The notes beneath the pieces were generated by a model that was given only the letters and a program-made list of their open reading frames with translations, was not told where the DNA came from and did no database searches. Position numbers and translations under genes: made by a program. 64,000 nucleotides of DNA, taken from NCBI RefSeq assembly GCF_905220365.1, contig NC_061134.1, positions 4,541,001-4,605,000 on the forward strand, given 5' to 3'. Positions 1 through 10,830 of the stretch are shown here, piece by piece. Origin of the DNA: Vanessa cardui (taxonomy: Eukaryota > Arthropoda > Insecta > Lepidoptera > Nymphalidae). Position 1 is the first letter of the stretch, and each line of letters starts with the position of its first letter.

Positions 1-137
1 GTAAAAAATTTAATTAACACAAGTAATCATATATTTGTTTCCTTATATTATAAATACTATTTGTATCCACTTATAGTCTTTTCTGAGATCGATTCATTAT
101 AATTCCATTGTTTCAATTGCTGCGCAAAAAGCTGAAG

Positions 138-322
138 CAATAGCACAGACAGGAGGGCTGGTTTGTTTTTTGCCCAGAGGATCGGAATTGCGATTCGGGG
201 AAATGCTGCTAGCATTCTTGCCACCATTCCACGCGGTCAAGATTTATACAGTAACTAGTTTTAGTTCATATTTGTAAATATATAAGCATTTTATGTTGTT
301 AATTATTATGTTAATAAAATTT
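138..322 (+). repeat. Unclassified repeat with coding-like tail, copy 1
   Basis: About 185 bases recur in inverted orientation at 5040-5222, with shorter pieces at 4733-4790 and 38598-38700. One frame reads FFAQRIGIAI, then RGNAASILATIPRGQDLYSN and a stop, so the repeat probably carries the C-terminus of a transposon protein followed by an AT-rich 3' end. This copy has lost one codon (the Q of AIQRG). I cannot assign the family. Confidence 0.6.
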
Positions 323-1459
323 ACTTGTTCATTACGATATGAACAAGTAAATTGTGATTCTTCTTTACTAAGTCAAACAATTCTTATTTGAACGCCTAAA
401 CCCTTCCTCCCTGCGGCTATCCAACTAATCCCTTTCTATCATTTGTCATTGCAGCGCTACCTTTTGGTTATAATTGGTCTAGAGTCATTTTATACCTATG
501 TGTATGTCAACAAATTTGCAAATCCTTAGAAATTTTTAAGCACCAGCTTCATAAAAAGCTACCCTGAGGCATGGGACACAGACGTAAGTCATTACTACAT
601 TTGAACATAAATTTAATATAATTATTATGATTACTTGTTTATTTCGAAGTTAATTAACTGATGAGAGGTGATTACCACTTTATTACCATTATTAATCACC
701 ATTCACTTTAATATGTTTACATTTGTACCTATATTCTATTTTTCTATTTTATCAATGATTTAAAAATTTAAAAATCGCTTAACTATTAAGAGATGTAAAA
801 ACTTGTACCATGTAGGTCTCTTAACGTAACAATAATTTGTTACTTGTAGAATATATAGCAGTCTCTTTTATATTTAGTTATTTTAACGAGAGTCAGGAAT
901 GATAATTACAATTATTCTGCTTAAATATTTATTATTTTCTTCGTTCTTAGACATCAAGGTTTTATTTAATAGCGTACTTTTTACGTATTCTTTTTAGTAA
1001 ATTAATTTCACTATCAGCACTGTCTTTTAACAGATTCGAAAAGTTGATTGGATATAATATGTACTAATCTGTATCTTTAATAAACAATAATTAACTGTTT
1101 GTTTACTTGCATTCGAAGAAAAGTTTTTTATTCGTTATTTAACTATAAGAACATTTAACTGTAATGAACAGGAAAATTTAAATGAAGAGGTCTTTTTTAA
1201 GGAAAGTTGTTTATATGCTTAGACAAAGCTGAAAACACGTCGAAACTACATGAGCCCTATGGCTGGCCACAAACTACACGCATACTAGTAAGGTAGTATG
1301 ACGTTTGGTGTGGAGCAAAGTAGCTGTCACGTACACAAAGATGGTGCGTTTAAATAAAACTAATTATAACGGATGAATCGCGTATATTAATTATTTTTAA
1401 ACATTCCGACGTTTCGAGCACTTTGCAGTGTTCGTGGTCACGGGTAGACTAAGATGACA

Positions 1460-1508
1460 TTTGTCTATTTGAAGAATTAATTAATAATTAATTTCTTCAA
1501 ATAGACAA
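1460..1508. repeat. Short inverted repeat
   Basis: TTTGTCTATTTGAAGAA at 1460-1476 is matched by its reverse complement ending near 1508, across an AT-rich centre. It lies just after a GTTTCGAGCAC...GTTCGTGGTCAC motif that I recall as common in lepidopteran MITE-like elements, so it is probably part of a small non-autonomous element. Confidence 0.55.
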
Positions 1509-1582
1509 ACAACAAACATAAAGATGGTGCGTTTGTTTTAGTTCTTGTGTAGTGCAACATTCTGTCTAGATACTTATCGTGA

Positions 1583-1835
1583 CCTTAACCGATGATTGCA
1601 GGTAAACCCAGGCAAGCACCACTATATATATGTGCTTAATTGTGTTTATAATTCATCTTGTGCTCGGCGGTGAAGGAAAACATGGTGAGGAAACCTGCAT
1701 GTGTCTAATCTCATCGAAATTCTGCCACATGTGTATTCCGACAACGTGGTGGAATATGTTCCAAACCCTCTCCTTAATGGAACAGGAGGCCTTAGCCCAG
1801 CAGTGGGTAATTTACAGGTTGTTACTTTACTTTAC
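1583..1835 (+). repeat. tRNA-derived SINE (Metulj-like), 5'-truncated copy
   Basis: This is one of five copies of the same SINE in the window. It begins at CTTAACCGATGATTGC inside the tRNA-like head, so the A box is missing, and runs to GCCCAGCAGTGGG and TTTACAGG, followed by a T-rich tail. It resembles the Metulj SINEs described in butterflies; that name is from memory. The open frame across it (1630-1914) is a by-product of the repeat. Confidence 0.75.
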
Positions 1836-4732
1836 TTTATTTACTTATATAAATAAACTAAGGAAAATACCATTACAAGTTTTTGTTTTACTTAACCACA
1901 AAAAAATAAGCTAAAACAAATATGACGTAAGTACGTTTCCTGGGACAATAAATGTAAATAGTCACGCCATTATTTTTCTCGGAATATTGTATTAACAAAT
2001 ACGGCTTTAAGATTTTACAATGGAAATATCACAAATTTTAATTGTAAGAAAGGGAGTCAGCTGTTCATTATAATTTATTGGAGTTTGTGTAAGTTTCCCA
2101 AATGTAGAATGGTGTGTTAGGTAAGTCGTGCTAATTAATATAGCCAAACTTTTTGTGTGCAGTCTCGTATGGAATTTAATACATAATCTTTAAAATGTAT
2201 GCTGTTTATAGGAGTTTTTGATACATGAGTTTTCTCTCCCAGTTTTTCGTATATTATGTTCAACATGACTTCGAGCAGAGCACGCAAAAAAAAATTAAAT
2301 TACAATCTTTAAACATTTATGTATGATTTGTGTTCTATCGCCCTTATTGCATCGGCCTTTTCTCGTTATTAGTATAAACTAGGTGATTTTTCTGTCACTT
2401 ACTATATTATTGTTCCAACCCACAATGTAGTGACGAGTATACGGAATACGGACGTAATGTGTATACATATAATTATAAGTTCTTTTTTCTGTGATATAAT
2501 AACAAATTTTGGCCAAATTTGCCACCCCTCTAAATCTGCAGCCCTAGTCTCCAGCCTACTTATCCTATTGCCTACTAAATCCACCACTGACAATTGTTTC
2601 TTTCTGTCTAAACTAATTGAAACGACGTTCGTAATTGATAAGATGTGAATCTTATTCACTTAGGCCGAATATTTAAAACTTAGAGTGTCACGACAAATCG
2701 ACTATACCATCGATGTTTTTATAATAATTAATTATATAATTTAAGTCTAAAATTCGGGGAGTGACAAAACTCCGTCTACTAAAAGAGATTTCAAAAAAGT
2801 GTCTCTACATGACTGACTACTATACTGCAATATACGAGTGCCCTCCTATGTATGTGGCGCGTAGGACGTATTCATACAAGCGTAGGTATAATTAATTTTA
2901 TAAACTCAGATTATAAAACAAAAGACAGATGTAAAGGTCGGTTTTCTTATATTTGTCTTGTAATTTTAATAAATAATGTTTTGTTATGAGTTAATAACGT
3001 ATTAAAAAAAAAGACGCGACGTTTCGCATTACCATATTATTAGGAAATTGTAATTGGTGTTGATTTTGATGCTTGTCTATAATATTCCGCACACTTTATA
3101 TGCATTTTTTACGTTTTATAATCTATGGAATATGGATATCATAAATTTCAATTAGTTATCATCATTCCTTTACTTCTTTCATTATTTTTCATTTATTGAA
3201 GTACAAACGTGGTTAATTTATGTCGTTTTACCTTTTTTAATACAAAATATAGATATTATATCGAGTGAAACTTCGTTGCAAACGAGCGTCCCAGGACACC
3301 TCACATTGTACTTCCTTTTTGGAAGCTAAAAAAGTTCATTTTAATTAAAAGTTAAAAATTCACAATACAAAATTTACTTCGAGGATATTTTATTCTTACT
3401 ATGTTAACATTAACTTTAAAATATAATTTTATCTAATGTCTTTCAAGGTTTTTTACTTTTTTTATATTTGAATTACTAGTTAAGGCCCTCGGCTTCAACC
3501 GCACTTTAAGCTTATATTGCCAGGTGTTACACATATAAAAATAGCGAATGTCCTTCCATAGCTTTATGCGAAATTCCATCATCGGTTCAGTGACTTGATC
3601 GCAGACAAAGTTGGTTTCGCATTTTTAATTTTATTATAGATATAAAAAAAATTAATTATATACAATTATATAGCTCAAAAACCACATTCAACATTACAAA
3701 GCTTCTAAATAAAATATTGAATTACGCAACTTCAAAAACGATGTCATTATTATTTGCGTCTTTCTGGTAGCTCGCTAATTTTGACGCTTGCATTATCGCA
3801 ATTCATGTTTTAAATCTGTCAAAAATTTTATTTTTATCCAACAAAAACTGTATATAACTTCATATGAATACCATAATTGATTTAATAAGAACTATTTAAT
3901 GCATTTTTAAATTAAGTTACTATAGAAAGCGCAGTGTAGATGATTTGTAACTTTCTTTTGTACTTGACTTGTTAGTAATTGGTCTCTATGAGTCAGTGTT
4001 GAACAAGCGTAATGAATGGCTAACAGACTTGTTTGTTCCGTGGAATGTTAGCTTTGGTCAGATAAACTCTCGGCTAACATTCGGCTATATAAGCAACATA
4101 GTTTGTTCCGCAACACTCTGTAAGGTCGTCCTAATTTTATCGTTTGAAGTAAACTCATTTATCTAAAACTCATCACGTTTCATAAAATTGATAGGAAATT
4201 GTTCTCTCTGTTACTATGTTAGTAATATTTAAAATGTACCTATGCTTTATGTTTGATTCAATTTTGAATTAAACTAACATCAAATGTACTATTGTGAATA
4301 TACATTTTATTTACATAAGAATCTTTAACGAATATTCTATAAGTCTTAAATAGTTTAGTACACAATTTTTTTGTCAATCTTCACTTATGTAGGTAATGTA
4401 TGATTGAACAGAACCTGTGCACCACCACTGTTGTGCTCGACGCGTTTTTTTTTTTATTCTGATAGCTTACTTTGAACTTGACAGTCAAATTTTGAGTTTT
4501 AGCTACCACTTCGTTATACTTCAGAATATAAGGAATAGAATCTTATTATTGGATATGTAATTTGTTGGATTACAAGGTACTCTTTTGTAAATCCTTCCGG
4601 ATTATTGGGGGTCTTACTCTTGGGCAGTAGGGTTCTATAATCCGACAGTTTCGAATACCGGGGTCCACTGCGTATATTATATAAGTCATTAACTAAGATA
4701 GACAAATATGAAATAAAAATAGTTGAATCGTA

Positions 4733-4790
4733 ATTCCGATCCTCTAGGCGAAAAAACGAACCAGCTCTCCTGTTCAGTGGAGGCAGTAAA
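4733..4790 (-). repeat. Unclassified repeat, copy 2 (fragment)
   Basis: The reverse complement carries the GGTTCGTTTTTT...GAGGATCGGAATT core seen at 138-322 and 5040-5222. Only about 58 bases remain. Confidence 0.5.
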
Positions 4791-4957
4791 GCGAGGTGCT
4801 ATACTTTTGATGAAGCTTTTTGAAATTTTGATATTGTTACATTATTTGTTTACCATGATGTTAGTAAGCGTACAAGAATTATAATGTGTTCAAATAATAT
4901 TTACCATATATGTAAATACGGTAAGAAGTTGACGTCTAGACTTCCGGCCAAACCAAA

Positions 4958-5345
4958 TTTAAGGACAAACTAGTTTTGCCTCGGCTACACTATTTCATCC
5001 TATACAACAGTTTATCCTAAAGCGTGCGTATTTATGTATATTAGGACAAATTTTAACATAATAATTAACAACATTAAATGCTTAAATAAATATATACAAA
5101 TATGAACTAAAACTAGTTACTGTATAAATCTTGACCGCGTGGAATGGTGGCAAGAATGCTAGCAGCATTTCCCCGTTGAATCGCAATTCCGATCCTCTGG
5201 GCAAAAAACGAACCAGCCCTTCTGTCACCAGTGGACAAATTATTTTGGACTAGCCTAAATTAGTTTATCCTATCGGGCTTAGGACAAATTAGTTTGGACT
5301 AAGCTGTATTAGCTGATCCTATCGTGTATAGGAAAAACTAATTTA
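4958..5345. repeat. Imperfect ~50-bp repeat units flanking repeat copy 3
   Basis: The motif AGGACAAATTAGTTTGGACT followed by TAAGC, then ATTAG and ATCCTATCG, recurs at about 4960, 5231, 5280 and, in degraded form, 5331. The units flank the inverted copy of the unclassified repeat at 5040-5222. They look like subterminal repeats of an element or a small minisatellite. Confidence 0.5.
5040..5222 (-). repeat. Unclassified repeat with coding-like tail, copy 3
   Basis: This is an inverted copy of 138-322. On the minus strand it reads DRRAGSFFAQRIGIAIQRGN, then AASILATIPRGQDLYSN and a stop, without the codon loss of copy 1. After the stop the AT-rich tail also matches copy 1, so the homology includes a 3' untranslated part. 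Confidence 0.65.
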
Positions 5346-5756
5346 ACCTAGACTAAAATTCCTGAAGGCGCTGAAATTCGGTTTAACCGGTAGGTGGCAG
5401 AGAGTAACTCAGTACGATATTTGTTGTCTTGACAAGACTGTACGACTGACATTATAATAACTTAATATTTATACAATGCGGCTTCACTATAAATTCCTAA
5501 CAATTATGTAAATTAAGATTGGCTATCAACCTAATTTTAATATTTCTATGTATTGATTAGATACAACGCTACACAATTACTTGCATCAACATACTTGTTG
5601 CATAGTTTTTGTTTGTTTTACATGCGTCGTGACTTAAACTATGTCTGCTATATTTAACGACGAGGGTATTTTTTACCAAAACAAATCAATGTTAATATAA
5701 CTGTACGCGTAAATATTAACCCAAACTCGAATTTAAAATAGAAGCATTACATTTTC

Positions 5757-5905
5757 ATCATCATCATCATCATCAGCCCATACCCGTCCACTGCTGGACA
5801 TAGGCCTCTCCAAGTGCACGCCACTGTGGTCTTTCTCCGGCTACTCGCGTCCAGCTCCTGCCTGCCGCCTTGGGTAAATCGTCACTCCACCGTGCCTGAG
5901 GACGT
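5757..5905 (-). mobile_element. RTE-type LINE 3' tail
   Basis: The plus strand has (CAT)n followed by CCGTCCACTGCTGGACATAG and GCCTCTCCAAGTGC, the reverse complement of a very common lepidopteran LINE 3' end. The element is severely 5'-truncated. It abuts another LINE tail at 5906-6010. Confidence 0.65.
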
Positions 5906-6010
5906 CCTACACTACGTTTTACATTTTCATACTGTTTGCCTAATTAAACACTATCACCGGTTCGGAAATTATCCTGACCTAAGAAGAACGGCCTAAGAAA
6001 TTCAGCGATT
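5906..6010 (-). mobile_element. Jockey-type LINE 3' end fragment
   Basis: CACTATCACCGGTTCGGAAA and CCTAAGAAGAACGGC match, in reverse, the 3' end of the LINE family also seen at 36440-36560 and 52060-52195. There is no coding capacity. Confidence 0.55.
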
Positions 6011-7789
6011 CTTTTTTGTCATTTTTATTATTCACATATATTCAATATGAAAAGAAATAAACACAGGTTTATATACTAACAAGAAGAAGTCAAAATTATA
6101 TTTGTTATAGTAACAATATACCGACGTACCAATAAAAACTTCAAAATATAATTTATTCAAGTAGGCAAGAATTTTCATCATCATTTTACAAAACTAAATT
6201 AAGTAAAGCTACCATCGTTTCAAAATTTATATTCTACCGAGAAGAGTATGCAAGAATCAATCACACTAATTACTTCATTCCGACATTTAAAATACAAAGT
6301 TGTGTTCGTTGAAAACTTAATACCTCACTAACTAAACTAATTTTAAGAAGCATTATGCGTCCGATCCTGATAAATTATGTTTAAACTTTATAAATTTGTG
6401 GTCTTGGTATCTGACACAGCATCGACGTGCAATGATAGCGCGACTCTTATCGGATAGTAAGTCGTTGTATATGCGCCTGCGCATCCTCCAACGTGAAAGA
6501 TGTGGTCATTTAAAATGTTACTTATCCCAAAATATTAATTTGAAATAGAAATTAAATTAATATTAAATAGAAATTAATTATTTTTAACTAATCATCCCTT
6601 AATGATCTGTTTCCTTTCTCGGAGGAACTCTAGGGCATATTCTATTCTCACAGATGTGAAAACAACATCATCTAATGAGCAAGTCATTCAGTAATGAGTC
6701 ATAACATATAGGTTTATAAAAATGGTCCATTTAAAAGTACGTACGGGTAGTATACATAATCAATTATTACTTATTTTCATATATTTCTGTAACTCTATAA
6801 TTTTTTTGTCATTTGTTGATAATTGCTTCGTTACATTTTTAATCTATTTTCCTTAGACAATTATTCACAACTGTATATTTATATACCCTAATGAATTAAT
6901 TGCCTTAATTATTATTAATACACGTTTGCACTAGCTACCTGTTTGTGTCTAAGCGCAAATCACAAGTATAACCTTGCTCATTTGTGAATATTAAAAAGCA
7001 AAATTAATAATTAACGGCTTAACTTTTTTTATGGAAGTTGTAATTTCCTAACTAGAATATTTATAATACGTTCATTGTTAAAGTATAAGTTACAAGAGAG
7101 TGGGTAAAGAAGCAGAATAGACGTAGCATTTAGAAAATAAAAGTATTTCATTCCTTAACAAATACTCATGTAATTAATTACGTGTATATGTGTATACATT
7201 ATGTGTATTATTTATATTTATATACAGTATATAAATTTGTAAACGAAGATTTCTTTCATTGACAACTTTCCGAAACATTTTTTAAATTTCCAAATGTTTA
7301 TAAATTTTCAAACTGCCTTCCAACGATAGTTGAAGTCATAATCTTTATTCATGGTGTGAAATTGTACATATGAAGTATCATGCGCTATTCCAGACTATAA
7401 TCTATCTCTGTACCAATTTTCATTCAGATCCGTTCAGCCGTTCCGCCTTCATTAAGTAGCAAACACCTATCGATACAACCATTCACATTTATAATAATGT
7501 AATGTTTCAAAAATGTACGACCAATTCGAAAATAAAAACATACCTAAGAACTGACGCAAAACACATAGTTTACAGTTATAATCAATATTTACGTTTCATG
7601 ATATCATTTTCTATCAAGAATATTCAGTGTATGAAATATTAATACGAGCAGAGCATAAATGTAAGTACTTTAAATCACAATATTTGTTTATATACATGTA
7701 TTTTCTTTTTAGTTATAGTCTGCCGTTTAGCTAGTATGAATAATAAACTAATGATTTGTTGTGAATGATCTTTTGCTTCTTAATCTATC

Positions 7790-8290
7790 CAGATATAGTC
7801 AAATTATAATAATGTTACCAATTATTATTAATATAATTATTATATACATATTATAAAATAGGAGCGTCTGTTTGTAATATTAAAATAGTCTTTTTTACTC
7901 AATTCATACACATACACGGTACATATACCAAAATAACATTTTTTACGATTTTTGTGTATCGGTCTGTCTCTCTGTTTGTTCCGGCTAATCTCTGGAACGG
8001 CTGGACCGATTTTAACGTGACTTTCACTGATAACTGATATAATAAGGAGTAACTTAGGCTACAATATTTTTTGTTAAATTCAAACGTGTACAGGGTCGCG
8101 GGCACAGCTAGTTGTTTTATAAGTTACCGATATAAGTCTATAAATCATAACCTACTGATTGAAATTTAAATATTCAAATTAATTCATACTATATTTATTA
8201 GTCACCACGCCTATGTTGCTCTAAAGCCTTTACTCTTTTGTGGCCCCATGGACTCCAGTCCTTTAAATCCAAATCTGATCTTTTGTGTTC
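7790..8290 (+). repeat. MITE-like repeat interrupted by a Helitron-like element
   Basis: The outer parts (AGTCAAATTATAATAATGTT near 7797, ACCTACTGATTGAAA near 8150 and TTGTGGCCCCATGGACTCCAG near 8240) match the more complete copy at 30723-31023. The inner segment, about 7845-8111, carries GGCTGGACCGATTTTAACGT and ends GCACAGCTAG before T, like a Helitron 3' end. Confidence 0.55.
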
Positions 8291-8528
8291 AAGTAAAAAG
8301 GACCTAACAAGGAATTTCTTCCTCTAACCATTACAGCTACTAGTAATATGCATTGCAAGAATAGGTATGTATACTCATTTCTTGTGTTGAACTTAAATCA
8401 CCTTTGAAACATGAAATAGCATGGACAATATTTATCCTGCACTCATTCTCAAATATTGTCTGTCATGTACAATTATGATAACGTTGTAAATGACCAAATA
8501 AAAGTTAAAATGTTTAAGCGAAACTTAC

Positions 8529-8963
8529 TTCTTGTATATATATTTCCTCTCCGGACGAATTTGAGTCTACGAGATATTTTTCACAGGACGGTCCATACAT
8601 GTAGAAGAAGTGCTGATTTGCGGTTATGTTCGTTTGCTCCCGGCCTTTATACACCGTAGGATTGAAGGGATGAACTGTACTTTCGCTCACGTCTACCTCC
8701 TTGCAAGTTCTGTTGAGGAACATCATGCCCGCTCCGCAGCACTTCCACAAGCACACTCGTCCAATGCATGGACATCCGTATCTAACCAATTCATCATTGA
8801 TCGTCTCTTCGTACCACGAAGTTTCGATGTATTCCAATCCATCATAAATAATAGAGCCATTTGCAAATTTCAATCCATTGGTTATATTCAAACTTTCTTC
8901 CTTCGTACACGGATTACAGCTTACCAAGGATATACCGATCAAGAACAGAAATAGCACAAACAT
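8529..8963 (-). CDS. Methuselah-like GPCR, first coding exon (ectodomain)
   Basis: This exon encodes 145 residues. It starts with a hydrophobic signal peptide (MFVLFLFLIGISLVSC) followed by a cysteine-rich ectodomain containing CPCIGRVCLWKCC and the NRTC glycosylation/cysteine motif typical of the methuselah N-terminal domain. Several NxS/T sites are present. The exon ends at a strong donor (GAA|GTAAGT) at 8529/8528. The methuselah family are insect class-B GPCRs linked to stress resistance and lifespan. No seven-helix exons could be found downstream within the window, so the gene is partial here; reading through the donor would give a 149-residue secreted protein ending in a stop at 8514. 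The start is the only ATG in frame with the signal peptide. It could be a different member of the Mth-like family. Confidence 0.75.
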
Positions 8964-9203
8964 TGTGATTAATTATTTATTTAATACGATCACGAGTTTC
9001 ACTAAAAATTAACGGCCTCTCCGATGAACTACATCCTTTGTAATTACTGGGACAATTTATTTCAAAAATCACTTATGAAATAATTTATCACTGAATTTCG
9101 TATTAATAATGATATAATTTTAACAAAATGAATCCGTGACGAAGTGTTTATCGCGAATAGAGTGTTCTTTATCTTGGCACTCGTGAAGTAATTCGATGTA
9201 TCA

Positions 9204-9226
9204 TTTTTATAGTGATAAGAGATAAG
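9204..9226 (-). promoter_or_regulatory. TATA box with two GATA sites for the methuselah-like gene
   Basis: On the minus strand TATAAAAA (about 9205-9212) is preceded by two adjacent GATA-type sites (plus strand TGATAAGAGATAAGG, 9213-9227). The spacing would place transcription start near 9180 and give an uninterrupted leader of about 215 nt to the ATG at 8963. This is inferred from sequence only. Confidence 0.5.
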
Positions 9227-9844
9227 GTAGATCGCGGAATAGGTTGAGTATGTCAGTCAAGACTATATACGTCACGCTCGGGGAATGCTCGTTTCCCGAC
9301 TGACCAGTGACCGACTGACGGACCGTAAACCGTCTGCCGACTCTCTTATTTCTTTGCTAACAAATGTTTGCAATTGTAATCGTAGCATACAACTACGTAT
9401 CGTTACTCACGATTACAACACTGACAATATATGTACCTATTTACACTTTGCCAAATATTTATTCGGTTTTGTTTACAATTTTAACGATTAAAAATTGAAA
9501 TCGGATAGAGTACAAATAAACTCAATTAAATAAATAAGCACGTAATCATTTGTACCTGAAGAATAAAAATCCTTCGAATTTTGCACTTTTTAATACCATA
9601 CGTTAATAATAAGTTTTTCTCACGCGATGTTTAACCAAAGGCCAACTTTCAAGGGCTACGTGCTTTCTGCTTTAGTTTACAATATGTTTGAAAAATTAAG
9701 CTTGACCTTACGGACATCAACTATTTACAACTTAGTAATTGTATCTTAATGATTATGATGGTAGCGTGTTGTAGTGTAACTAACTAATATAAAATAACGC
9801 AATTATATTCTATATTTATACAAGTATACAATAAAATTTGTACT
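9227..9844. other. Intergenic, nothing recognised
   Basis: AT-rich DNA upstream of the methuselah-like promoter. I see no exon, repeat or RNA gene. The small open frame at 9285-9491 has no recognisable features. Confidence 0.5.
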
Positions 9845-10830
9845 ATAGCTAAAGTTTTCGAATCCCTAATTTATACACATATATTATATGTATAATCATG
9901 TCAAAAATTACATAAATGAAAATCAGCATGGACTATTATAATAAATGCTCTACTTTGGGTAATCTGTCGCTTCATGTTTCTTATATTTCTGAATGTATTG
10001 ACAGTAGCACTCAAATGGATGCCATATATAAAGATTTCTCAAAGGCCTTCGACAAGGTTAATCACTGCATTATTTTAAATAACTTGAAATCATATGGTAT
10101 TTCGGATCGACTGCTAGAGTGGTGCAAAACTTACTTAATAGGTAGAATATCAAGAGTGGTAATCCATGTATGGTGTCCATCCTATCTATCTACTCTAAAC
10201 CGAATTGCTTCCTCGGGAATCCCACAAGGATTGAATTTAGGACCATTGTTTTTCAATATATTTATTAATAATATAGTACCAATATTTAAAAATTGTAAAA
10301 TAAAATTGAGTTTTTACGCTGATGATCTAAAATGAACTAGATTAATTAAACAATTTTCTGATGTGTTTTTATTACAGGAAAATCTGTGCAAATTAATTGA
10401 ATAGTGTAATAATAAAATGAACCTAAATATTGACAAATTTTATCACATAAAATTTACTCGTAAAAAGAAAATTATACCATCCAAATATTGTGTATAAAAT
10501 ATAGAATAATTAATTTAATTTCAAACTGAATATAGATTAAGCTCTTGATTTAGCAAACAAATCTCTAGGGCTTGTTCTAAGATGATCCAAAGACTTGAAA
10601 AGGAGTGAAACTGTCTTAAGCCTCTTAAATTATTTCGTGCGTAGCAGATTAGAATGTTGTTGCTTAATTTGGTCACCGTGTCAAAAATTGCACATTCGAG
10701 TCGAGAATATACAAAAAAAGTTTCTTCGTCAACTATCATATCGATGTAGGATAAATTCAAAGTCTTATAACGAAATGCAATCTATTCAATATACAAAGTC
10801 GGAAGAAGAGACGAAAAATATTGTCAATTA
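9845..10830 (+). pseudogene. LINE reverse transcriptase relic (jockey-type)
   Basis: The frame 9916-10335 has RT motifs DFSKAFDKVNH, SGIPQGLNLGPLFFNIFINN and the catalytic FYADD. A stop follows directly after YADDLK, and more stops interrupt the next 200 bases. A later frame (10595-10831) carries the post-RT region with NYFVRSRLECCCLIWSP. The endonuclease and ORF1 are missing. It is a 5'-truncated, decayed non-LTR retrotransposon that cannot make a full protein. Confidence 0.8.

Larger units (their letters stand above)
1..8528. other. Gene-poor stretch with repeat relics
   Basis: I found no convincing coding exon here on either strand. The DNA is AT-rich and carries the repeat relics listed separately (SINE, RTE and LINE tails, Helitron-like and MITE-like pieces, and an unclassified repeat). 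The remaining exons of the methuselah-like gene at 8529-8963 should lie in this direction on the minus strand, but I could not recognise any of them. A TATA-like TATATAAG at about 4086-4093 stands alone, with no gene attached to it. Confidence 0.6.

Noticed and set aside
4086..4093. TATATAAG as a promoter
   Set aside because: No supported transcript or exon follows on the plus strand.
5757..5775. CRISPR-like or functional tandem array
   Set aside because: It is the simple (CAT)n tail of a LINE.
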